A DNA stretch of 64,000 nucleotides, taken from positions 1,178,001 through 1,242,000 of the forward strand of contig NZ_CP073104.1 in the NCBI RefSeq assembly GCF_018138145.1, written 5' to 3'. The DNA is from Pseudomonas sp. SCA2728.1_7 (GTDB taxonomy: Bacteria > Pseudomonadota > Gammaproteobacteria > Pseudomonadales > Pseudomonadaceae). The notes below the pieces were generated by a model. It had not been told where the DNA came from, made no database searches, and saw only the letters and a program-made list of their open reading frames with translations. The position numbers and the translations under genes were made by a program. Of this stretch, positions 26,212 to 38,200 are shown piece by piece (position 1 is the stretch's first letter; each line of letters begins with the position of its first letter).

Positions 26212-29200
26212 TTACAACGTCAGTTGCCCGCGCTCCTCCTCGGTCAACTGTTGCTTCGCCTGTTCATCCAGCGCCCCGGCACCCAACACCTGCACCGGGC
26301 TGTTCGGGTTGTAACCCGGTGCTGGCACGCGGCTGGCACCATCACGAGACGGCGCCAGCTGTTCGTTGCCGAAGCTCAACACCTGCACGGTGAACACCGA
26401 CGCCTGATTCTGTCGCGAAGCCGCCTGCTGCTGACGCGCGACATCTTCCGCCGCTTGGGTGGCCGACGATGCCGCCGAACTGGCCGAGGTGATCGCCCCG
26501 GTGTTCACCGCCGACACCACCGGCACACCCGTCGCCTTGCCCTGCACCGAAATGTTCGCGGCGTTGACCACCGTCAGCGCGGCGATGTTGACGTTGCCCG
26601 ACACGCGAATCCCCGCCTCGCCCGCATCGATGGTGCCCAGCGGCGCGATCAGGTCGATGTCGCCCGGTGCCACTTCGGCGATCGGGTTGAGCGTGGCGAT
26701 ACCGGCGCCGGTGCTCGGCACCGATGGCGACAGGGTGACGTTGCCCCAAGTGTCGTAAACCCGTTTCGGCGGGGTGTAGACCACGGTGGTTTTCGAACCT
26801 CGACCGGCGTTGATGTCGCCCTCGGCCGACCAGCCGAGAATCGAGCCGCCGAAGGTGGTCATGATCCGGCTCTGGCCGAGCAAGATACTGCCCTGCGAAT
26901 AGAGCTGAATGTTGCCCGAGCCCTGAGTGATGATCCCCGCGGTGGACGGTGGCGCCGCGCCTTCGATGCCGAACACCTGACCGCCGCCCGGGGTGAGCAT
27001 CTGGATGTCGCCGCCAAACAGCGTCTTGACCCCTGCCCCGCCGTACATTGTGATGTCGCCGTCGTAGCGGATCGGATTGCCCGCCACATCGGTGGTCGGG
27101 AACAGCGCTGCAATGGCGTTGCGACCGCGCAGGTAACTGCCTTTGCGCGGGCCATCGACATCGTTGTACTCCAGGCCACCGGCGCGCAGTTCGGCGAAGT
27201 AGACCTGCCGCGCGAAGATCGCCTGTTCGGTACTCGGCAGTGCGGCGTAGTACGCTTGCGCCTGCTCATCACTGCCTTTGAAGCCGTAACCGAGGGTCAG
27301 CCAGCTCTGCAGTTCATCGAGGTAGGTCTTGACTACTTTACCCGGCTGCGCGCTCAGGGACTGGTCAGGCCTGGCGACGTTCTGGCGGTTCAGATAACGC
27401 GCGATGAAGGCGGCATAACCGGGCCCCTGCGCGCCCACACCGGCCTGCATCACGATACTCGCGCCGGGGCGGTTATCACCCGCTACCACAGGCCCGATGC
27501 TAGTAATACTGGCGCGGTCTTCCATGAGGATGTTGCGCCCGGCGTTGATGTCCAGAACACCCGGCCCTGCGATGTCGAAGCTGCTGTAGAGAATGTCGCG
27601 GCCTGCCGATACCCGCGAGATATCCCGCGCATCGTTATGCACGAACAGGTTGCCTGTCGACGCAATGCCTTCGGTACGAGGCGTGCCCATTTCCGCGTTG
27701 GGTGCGGTAGCAGGCTGGCCGAGGAAAGTGCCGGACGCCACAATGTCGCGCCCGGCAAGCATCCAGACCGGCCCGGCCGCTTCGTACCAGGTGCGTCTGG
27801 AAAGATTGAACGTCAGCGTTTCACCGCTGCGCACGCCCACCAGATCCCCGGTCAGGGCATAGAAACGTGCCGGTGCCTGCACATCACTCAACCCCGAGTA
27901 ACTGTTGGGCCCAAAGGCAAACAGCGGATAGCGCACATTCTTGTCCGCTGAAACACCGTCACTGTTCAGATTGGTCATGATTGGCGTCGCCGACGTACTG
28001 CTGCCGTAGCCATTGAATGCCGGAGCGAACGGCGTGGCGATGGCCAGTGGACTGGCGCCCGACTGGTTGATCGCATAGCCGCCGGCATAAATCGAATCCT
28101 GCGCCAGCAACTCCAGTTGCCCTGCATCCGACGGCGCCAGCAGCAATGAATAACTCGTTGCCGGCACTACGCCGCTGCCTTGGCTGTACACCGCTGACGG
28201 CCCGGCATAGATCGAGCCTTGCGCAGCCACTGCGCGCAAGATCGACGGATAGACAAAGCGCCCGTCGGTCGGCGAGGTATTACGCGCAGTAACGGGACCT
28301 TGCCCGGTGGTTTCGCCCAGTTGGGTGCTCGGCGTCAGATTGCCGCCCGCTGAAAACAGGTTGATTGCCGTGTGATCGGTCCACAACGAGAAACCGCTCA
28401 AGCCGCCGCCGTCGTGTGCGACACCGTCCTCGGTGGTGAACGACGTCGAGTTCTGCAAGCGCACCCGGCCCGGATCCGCGGCCCCACCCAGCACCAGATC
28501 GCCACGGGTGTTCAGGCTCATGGCCGAATCGCCCGGGATCAACACCAGGCCGCCGGAAGCGCTGCCCAGCGTGGCCGTAAACGGATCGTACGGGCGGACT
28601 TCACGAACGTCCTGAACAGGGGCGGCAGCGCCATACTGAAGATTGATACCACCCAGCGCACCACCGGTCAGTTGTGCGGCACCGCGCAGGTTGATCAACG
28701 CACCTTGCAGATCATGTTGCGCAATACCGATGCCATTTTGTCCCGCCCGGGCCTGCAACGACGGGTTGACCGAGCCACCCACGCGGATGTCCATGTCGCC
28801 GCCGCCGGTCAATTGCAGAGTACCGTCGCTGCCCACACGTCCGGTGCTGCCGACTGCCACGATCAAGCCCTGCCCACGAGGATAAAGGTTGCTGTTGCCG
28901 CTGCCGCCCATGGCCTTGAGCATGCCGGCGTCAGCACCGGCGCGCAGGTTGATGTTGCCGCCACCCAACGTCCCGAAACCGGTGAACCCCACCAGGAAGG
29001 GGCCAGTGTCGACGCTTTGATCCGGCAACGGCTGAGTCGCGTAGCTGCCGAAGTTGATCCACCACGCCGTCGGCACATCGCTGCTGCCGGTGCCCTGACG
29101 CCAGAGCCAATTGCCCACGGCCACACTCGGCACCTGTTCCGGGGTATCCATGTTTTGCGAGTACCCGCGACGACCCAGCACATCGCCGGAAATCGAACCG

Positions 29201-32200
29201 CCGGCATTGATTGTCAGGTTGCCACCCATTTGCGGGTACCAGGCCTGATACAGGCTGTCGTTGCCACTGACCCATTTTTCGTAATCGCTGCCGCCACTGC
29301 CCAGCACCGAGCCGTTGTCCGACAGGCGTCCGCGCGGCTGGTTGTACAGCGGATCGACATCCTGCGACTGTGTGCCGGCGGTGTAGACGCCGAACGGTGA
29401 GTCCATGCTCAGATCGCCCGCGGCGAGCACGTCCAGATCGCCGGTGCCGGTGCGCAACACGCTGAACATTTGCGTGCGGGTTTTGACGGTGATGCCCGGT
29501 TTGTTTTCGACGCACAGTTCCGGGAACGCACCGCACCAGGACGCCACGTCATCGTCGCTCATCGGGGAGCCGGCAGGCATGCCCAGCCAGTTGTCCGGCG
29601 CCCACGCCCAACGCGGCGCCGGCACGCAAGAGTTCGGCGCCCAGTCACACCAGTCTTTCAGATCGTCAGGCACTGGCTCACCGGGAGTAAAACCACCCAG
29701 ATTGCCGTCGCCCCAGACCAGCGTCGGCGGTTTTTCCGTCACCTTCAAGCCGTAGTGGGTGTCGGCCAGACGCAAGTGCCCATCGCTGGAAAGCGGCTTG
29801 ATCGCGCGGCTGTCCGCCGCACTCAGATCCGCGCCCGCCACCACGCGCATCGACCACGACGCACTGCCGGCCGGCAACATGCTTGCGACTGCCCAGTTGC
29901 GCCCCTGTTGCGTGCCGCTCAACGGTCGCAACTCAATGAACGCGGTGCCGTCGGCCAACACGACATCCGTCATCGACGGGATCAGCGAGCCACGCAACAG
30001 AGCAAGCGAACCGCTCAGGCGCACGCCCTTGATCGCGTTGGTGCCGGCCTCGACGTTGCCTGGCAACGGCACGCCTTTGGGCCAGCGCACGGCGCCGATC
30101 GCCGTTACGTTGTTCAAGCGGATGCCCGCGCCAAGGCGACTGCCCGCCGGCAAGGTCACGCTGTCGGCAAGTAACGTACCGGCGGCGTACAGCAACTGGC
30201 CCGTCGCATCGTGTACCGCAGCGGCCAGCACTGTGCCTGCGCTCAAGGTATACGGTCCGGCCAGGGTCGCCTCGGTGGGCAACAGGGTCCCGGTGGGCAG
30301 CGTCGCCGCTTGCAGCGGCACGTCGTAGTTCAACGTGACACCGGCCGGGAACAGCGTGCCTTCGGCCAGGGTCACGCCCGCCGTCGGCACGATCAGGTCG
30401 CCACCAAACGGCTGGATGCCCGGCAAGAGTTTCCAGCCGGCATCGTCGACGGTTTCCGGCGGCGGCGCGAAGCCGTCGTTGAGGCTGCCATGAATATCGA
30501 GGTTGCCGCCGGCACGCATCACCAGACTGCCCGCCTCGCCCGAACCGTACACAGCGGTTTTCTGCGTATGCGGATTGAGGCTGGCATAGCGGTAGCCGGA
30601 CAAGTCCACATCGCCCTGCACCACCAGATCGCCGTCGGCGGTTTTGCTGGCGATTTCCACGCCCGGCCGTAAATGGAACGCATCGGCGTAGGTGGCATTG
30701 TTCAGCCCCGCCAGCTTGTTCTGCAGCAGGTTGCGGTTGGCCAGCGCGGCGTCGATGAACGCACTGCTGTCAGCATGGATGCGGTCGAAGTAGGCCTGAT
30801 CGATCACCTGATACGGCCGTCCGCTGGCCGCCGGGTCGACGCCGTCGGTGGCATCGGTATAACGCCGCGTGGCGTTAAGGCCAATCGACCGTGCGCCCTG
30901 AATGCTCAGCGCACCGCTGGCATCAATGGCGATGTCATCGGCACCGAGGCGCGGCGCGTTCAACTCCAGCGTGCCGCGCAACAGCCCGTCGGACTGCCCG
31001 GGCAATGTGCCCCGCACGGCATCGGTGCCATGACGCAGATCGATCCGCGCACCGGCGCCAAGGGTCAACAGACCCGCAGCGGAATTGAGCTCAACCGTCG
31101 CCCGGTTCGGCGCGTCGATGATCTTGCCGTAGCTGTCGACCCGCAGCACACGACCATGGGCGTCGAGCACGGCGTTGCCGGCCAGGGTCAGGCCGTTTTT
31201 CGCCGACAGGCGAATGTTGCCGACCCGCTCGCCGCTGGCATCGATCAAACCCGCGACGGTCAGGCTGCCGTTGTCCACCGAGACGTTCACTTCGCCAGCC
31301 TTGAGTCCGTCGCCAATCAGCAGATCCCCCTGCTTGAGTTGCAAACTGCGACTGCCGAAGACCTGACCGGCATTCAAGCGCTGGTTGAGGGCGGCAAACT
31401 GCTGACTGGCATCACCGTTCAGGTGCTGGGCGCGGATGTCCACGCCGGCGGATTTGTACGGTACCCACGTGCCGCCGGCATCGTAATGGCCGCTGCTGGT
31501 TCCGAGGATCTGGCCTTGCAGATCAACCATGCCCGCATCGCTGGCCAGCGCGACGGCACTGAGGGTGCCGGCCTGATTGTTCTGCGCCGAGAGGTCGATG
31601 CGCGAACCGGCGGCCTGGCGGATATTGCCGTGGCTGCTGTACAGCGCCACATCGCCGCCCCAGCTGTACTTGCTGACATCATTGAACGGCAAGGTGCGTC
31701 CGGCCATGTCCACAGACGCGCCATCGGCGAGGGTCAGATCGCCCTCGGATTTCACCAGCAGTTTGCCGCTGGCCAGGGTGATGCGGCTGTCCAGAACGAC
31801 GCTGCGGGCATCGAGCGTCAGTTCCGCGCCCAAGGCATTGGCGGCCGCTGGCGTGCCGGCGCCGGTGAGCGTCAGGTTGTTGCCGGCCTTGAGCAGGTTG
31901 ACCGAAGCGGCCTCCCCGGTCAGCAAGGGTGTGCTCAGGTTGAGATTGCCGCCGCTGTAGACATAGCCCTTGACTGGATCGTAAGCGCCCTGTTCCTGGT
32001 ACACCGCTAGGCTGCCCTTGTGATTGGCGGTGATGCGCTCACTGGCGCTGAGGTTGACGTTGGCAAAACCCAGCGCCAGCCGATTGTTCTGCTCCAGACC
32101 GCTGGCCTGCGGATTGGGGCCGTAACCGAATTCGATGCGCTGCGCCTGAATATCGAGAGTGCCGCGGCCCGTGCCGGCGCCGCCAGTGATGACGGCGCCG

Positions 32201-35200
32201 GGATGCTGGCTGGCGCCGTTCCAGATCAGATTGGCGGTGCGAATGGACGCCACGTCAGCGCTTTCACCCAAGCCGTAAATGGCTGGCGTGGTGAATATCA
32301 GGTTCTGCAATTTACTCACGCCCGTTTGCGCGTCCAGCGTATCGAGGCTGACGTTGCCGTAAAAGTTGAACGCATCGCGGCTGGTCAGGCTCAAGGTTTC
32401 CAGCGCGGGTGCAGCAAACTGCGTATCACCGCGCAACAGGCGATCGAGCACGTTCTGGTTCAGGGTCAGACCGGTCGGCACGCGGTTGCCGGCAGCGCTC
32501 AAGGCTTCGGCGCTGCCAGCGTTGACGGCGCCGACAGCCAGGGCCAGATGGCGGGTGCCGAAGCGTACCGACTCATCGAGTTCAAACTGCTTGTCGGTGG
32601 CGGCGGTAATGCTGCCGTTGGAATAGAGCAGCGTCGGGTTGTTACAGACGGTCGTCGGGCACTTGCCAATACGAATGTCGCCCGCACCGGAAGTACCTTC
32701 CGCTACCGCAGGCGCCAGGACGTTGGTCCAACCGTTCGACACCATCAGCAGCGCGGCCGCCCCCGGCTGGTAGATGAAACCACTGCTGGAGTCGTACGGC
32801 GCGTTGCCACGGCCCAGGGTGTTGATCCCCGAGCCGGCTTCGAGGGTAATGCCACCATCGCTGCGGGCGGTGCGCAACAGCACCTCGGGCGCCGACAACA
32901 TCGCCCCTTCGCGCAGGGTGATCGACGTCGTGTAGCCAGTGAACGAGATGATATTGCCCGCGCCGCTGTAATCGATCAGCGGTTGCGCGCCGAGGGTCAG
33001 GCGCCCGGCATTCAGACCGTTGAGGCTGTCGGCATACAGCGACACGCCAGTGAAACCGTCGGTGCGCGAATGCCCGGCGCCGAGAATTTCAAAGTCCATT
33101 GCCCCGCGTACCGTGGCCGTTCCGACCACCCCGCCGGCGGCCGGGGCGAATAACGCGCGGCCGTTGAAATCCAGGGCAACGTCCTGCTCGGCACCTGGCA
33201 TCAAATACAGATTCAGCGATTTGCCATCCATAGGGGCCAAGGCCCGGGGCACGCCACGCCGTGTCGCGTCACTCTGGATGAATTGGCTGAAACCGGTCTC
33301 GTTGTACTGCGAATAACGGCGCAGGACATCCGCAGACGTCAGAATGACCTGGCTGGGCAGGCTGTTACGCAGCCCGGTGTTGGCAATCGACATCTGCCCC
33401 GAACGGGTCCACGAACCATTGCGCATCTGCAACGCGTCGTTGCTGACGCCTGCTGTGGCCTGACCATTGACTTCGACCCGGAACGCCCCGGGCAGCAAGG
33501 CAAAGGTCGAGGGCAGCAATGTGTAGGTGCCCGCCGCCAGACCCGGCACGCCGGCACCGAGGGTAATCTGCTGGCCGATGCGCGGGTCGACCGCCCCAGC
33601 CTCGGCGAGCATCGGCGCGTAGTCACTCTGATTGCCCGGCACGATGGCGTACACCGGATTGCTGGCAAGGCCCGGCAGGCTGAAGGTGCCGTCATTGGCG
33701 TTGCGCACCAGCGGGTTGTAGCGGGCATCGGTAGAACCGCCGCGCCCGGAGACAAACCCGGCGCCGCGCAGATCACCGCCACCGGACAAATCAATCAGCG
33801 CGCCGCTCTGTACATCGACATAGCGCGAGGTCAGCGTCACCCCGGCCGTGTCCGCACTGATGCCCTTGAGCTGAACGGATTTGCCAGCGTAGCGATAGTC
33901 GATGCCGTCGGTGGTTCCGCCATACGGCATGACCAACCCGGCGGCGCTGACCGAAGTCACGCTACCCGGCAGCAGGTGCAGCTCGCGGGTATTGACCACC
34001 GTCTCACCGCCAAGGCTGATCATGCCCATCGGTGCGCGGATTACCCCGCCTTGTTCAATGCGCCCGGCCGCCAGTGTCAGGTTGCCAAACACCGAATACG
34101 GCAACGCGGCCGGTGCGGCCCCGCTGCTGCTGATGCGCAAGGTGCGAGCCGGATCGGCACCGGGGATCACGCTTTGGTAGCCCACCCGCACCTCGGCGGT
34201 GACATCGCTGGCAGGATAGATCTGCGCGGCACGCAGGTTGAGGTCGCCCGGTGTCCACAGTTCGGTTTTCTCGACATAACCGGTCGGCGCCAGAAAGCGC
34301 AGGTCACCACGGCTTTGCAGGGAGACCTGATCAAAGCCACGACGCGTCACCTGCAAGTCCGCACCCGTGAGCTGGACAATATTGCCCGCGGTACCGAACG
34401 ACAGGCTGTTGCTCAGGTCCAGTTGATCCGCACTGGCATTGAATTGCCCCATCGATACACGCGTAGTCGGCGTGTTCATCACCCGTGGCCGAAGGTTGCC
34501 CGGCGCCTCGAAATACTTGCCCGTACCCGACAGGCGCAGGTAGGGCGCAGACAGGTCGATACGCGCATTGTCTTGCGCGCCTTCGGCCAGCGAAATCGCG
34601 CCGGCATACAAACTCAGACTTTGCTGCATGTGCAGATTGACGTCCCCGTCGAACGACAGCAGGCCGTTGCTCAGCACACTCAGATTATCGAACCCGCCAG
34701 CCATCAACCGGTCGGCACTCAGGCGGGCACGCCCGTATTGCAACGCGGGCGCCGCTTCTCCCGGTTGCACATCGGCCGGCAACAGGGCATCAGCGGTTTG
34801 CTGGCTGATGATGATTTCGCGCGGCACGCGCACCTCATTGCTGGCGTCACTGCGCAGATAACTCGGCGTCTCCAGGGCGATCTCCAGGCGCCCACCCGCC
34901 GCACCGACGCCACCGGCTGCCGCGCGCAGGTCGCCGTCGATGAACAGGCCGTTATAGGAACTCAAGGAAATTCGCCCGCCGTCCGTAGCGACCGCCGTCG
35001 GCCCCTGCCCGGCGATATCCAGCAGCGCCTGCGCACCGGATGCGTCAAGCCGCGCGCCATTGCGCACGACGACATAGGCATCGGCCGCCGTGGCGGTGGC
35101 CTTCCTCGCATCGGTTTCACCGCCAATGATGATGCTGCCGCCCTTGCCCACCAACCCATACACCCGGCCCAGCGCATCCACGCCCGTGGCAGCGCGCCCG

Positions 35201-38200
35201 GCGACATCGAGCACGGCGTGGTCGCCGATCCAGATCGTGCGGTTGTGGGCATCTTTGTCAGCGACTTGCGAGGCCTCGGCGACATTCATCGAGCCGAACT
35301 GCTGCTGGCGAATGTCGATGATGCCGCCCCAGGCATTCAACTCACCGTCGACAGTAATCTGTCCGGCGCCGCGCACGTTGATGCTTTGCCCCGGGTCGAC
35401 ACTGATGCGCGAGCCCTGGCCAAGGGTTAACGCATTACGCGCAGGATCGCTCAACGCCACCTCGCTGGAACCGGCCTGCAAGCTCAGGCTGGCACCCGCG
35501 CGTTGCGTCAGTTGCGCCTTGCCCGGATTGTCCTGATAGAGCGTCGGCGTCCACAGTTCCAACGCCTGTTGCGGGGCGACACCGCTGGCCTGACTGGCTG
35601 CCGCGTCAGCAAACCGGTAAACCGGCATCAGCACGTCAATCAGCGTGTTGTCCGCAACGTCCAGGCGGTTGAGCCCGATCAGGTTGTAGGCCGAAAAGCC
35701 CTTGTCGAACAGATCTGCTTGCAGCTGCAAGGTATTGTCGGCGAGATCTTTGTCGGTCTGGCCGATCAGCACATTGCCGGCCTGAATCAACAGGCTGCCA
35801 CCGCCCGTCACACCGTAGCCACGCAACTGGCCAGCGAGGCGCAGATGACTGTCACCCGGCGCTGACAACGCACTGGACTCCAGCGTCATGTCACCGCCCT
35901 TGCCCCCCCGAGTCTTGCCGTTGGCCAGGATCGCGCCGCCGGAGGACACGTCGAGCAGGCTGCCGGTGCCGATTTCGATGTCGCCGCTGCTGCGGATCGA
36001 AATGACGCCACCGTCCAGATACGCAAGACTGCTCGCGTCATCCGGGTCAGTGCGCAAATTGCTCCACAGCCCCCGGGTGTCCAGTTGCACTTTTTCCGCC
36101 ACGCGAACACCTGTGGTCGTGCCCGCAGGCGCAACGATGCGGGTATCGGTGACACGGTCGGTATTGAGCTGGTTGAGCACGTTGCCCACATGCAGGCTGC
36201 CGCCCCGCGCAATCAGGTCGGCGTTGACCTGCACCTGCGGCGCGTAGAGGGTGATATCGCCACCGTTGCCGACCGTCACGGCGCCGTCCACGCCGATGTG
36301 CTCTTTGGCGGCGACCTTCAGTGCGCCCAGTTGCCAGTCACTCAGTTGTGCGGCATCGAGAAACAGCTTGCCATTGCGCGCCTCGGACACCACGCCGGTC
36401 AGGCCCGCGTCGTTATCGCCGAGCGGACGCTCAATGCCGATCTGCACCTGATCGAGCAACGGACTGAGGCCATAGAGCACGCCACCCGCCGCCGCGACGT
36501 AGGCGGCATCGTAACCACCGACAATCAACTGCCCGCGCCGCGCGAGTGCGGTCTGACGCTGCGCGTAGCCATCGAGCACGGCACGCGGCGCCTGAGTCTG
36601 GCGCTCGCCCTGATAAACCTGCCCCAGCAGTTGCCCGTCGAGCACCGCGTTACGGGTGCCGATCACCAATTGCCCGGCATCGCGACCCACGGTGTAGCCC
36701 GCCTCCAGGCGCTTGGTCGGTGCGATCAGCGGATTGTAGTAATAGCTCGTCTGACCCCAGCGTTCGCTGCTGTCTTCATAACCGTTGTACAGACCGCTGT
36801 AGAGCAGATCGCCTGGCGCCTTGGACAATTCGTAGAGATGCCCGTCAGCACCGCGCAACCAACTCTGGCGAATCTCGCCACTTTGCACATCGAGCGTGCC
36901 GCCAGACAGGTTGATCAACGACCCCTTCTCGGTCACCACGTCATTGCCGGCGAAATTTACCGTCCCGCCCTGGGCCATCCATTCACCGATGCTGTGGCCC
37001 TGGGTGCCAAGGTAACCACCGACTTCGAGCAACCCCCCTGCCGTGTACCAGCGATCCGTGGCGTAACCGTTGGTGCCGGCGGGCACGTAGACCAGTTCAC
37101 GCACATCAACCCAGACGTCGTTGCTGTTCAGCGCAGCTTTGTCGCGGTTGCCCGAAGCGTCGCGCTGTTCGTTGCCCTGCACATTGATCTTGATGCTGTT
37201 GGATTCCATCGCGACTTTCACGCCGATGGCGCCGGAAACGTCGATCAGCGCACCGTCGCGCACCAGGCTGCGACGCTGCGCGGCCACGGCGATTTGTCCG
37301 CCCGTGGCCAGGGTAATCGAACCGTTCTGGAACTCGACGCTGCCACCACTCTGGATGTCGATGCGCGATTGGTCACTGCGAATCGAATTGGTCGGGGTAA
37401 CGGCGGTCAGTGCGGACTGATGCTGGCTGTCGAGGGCCGTGAGGTCACTGCTGTCGAGCATGATCGCCGTGGCACTGCCCTGCCCCAGCGTCACGCTGCC
37501 TTGGGTGTCCGTCGCCGGGTTGAGCAGATGAATCGTGCCGCGCGTGGCGACCGATGTGCTGGCGAGCAATACGCCGTTTTGCACGACCTCATGGCCGGTC
37601 AGGGTGATGTCGCCGGTCGCGGCCTGAATCAGTCCGTTGTTGCTGACCTTGCCGGCAACGCTGGCGGCTTTGAAGCCCGGCGTGACTTCGTTGCCGAACG
37701 TCGTGGAGAAGCCGTTGCCTTCGGTGCCCGAACCCTTGCGAATATAAAAGCGATCCCCCGCCCCCAGCACGGTCTGGCCCTTGGCGGTGTTGATGCTGCC
37801 GTCGTTCTGCACTTCGCTGCCCAACAGCAAGGCATAACCGCCGGCGTCGGTGGACTTCGCCGGTCGCGCGGTTTCAATGGACGCCCCGCGCTCCACCAGC
37901 ACTTTGCCCACCGCGTCGGTGAACGTCGGCTGGCTGGCGCTGCTGTCGAAATACAGGCCGCGATCACGGAACTGGATATCGGTGATGTTGGCGGCGGCCG
38001 CCACCAGGTTGCGCACGTTGACCTGACTGGTGCCGCTGAAAACGATGCCGTTGCGGTTGATCAGCATCACCGTGCCGTCGCCCTTGATCTGCCCCTGAAT
38101 CTGACTGGCGCGTGCACTCGGATCGTTGACCCGGTTGAGCACCGCCCAATTCGCTTGCTGGGCAAATTCAACGCTGGTGTTACGCCCGACGTTGAAGGTT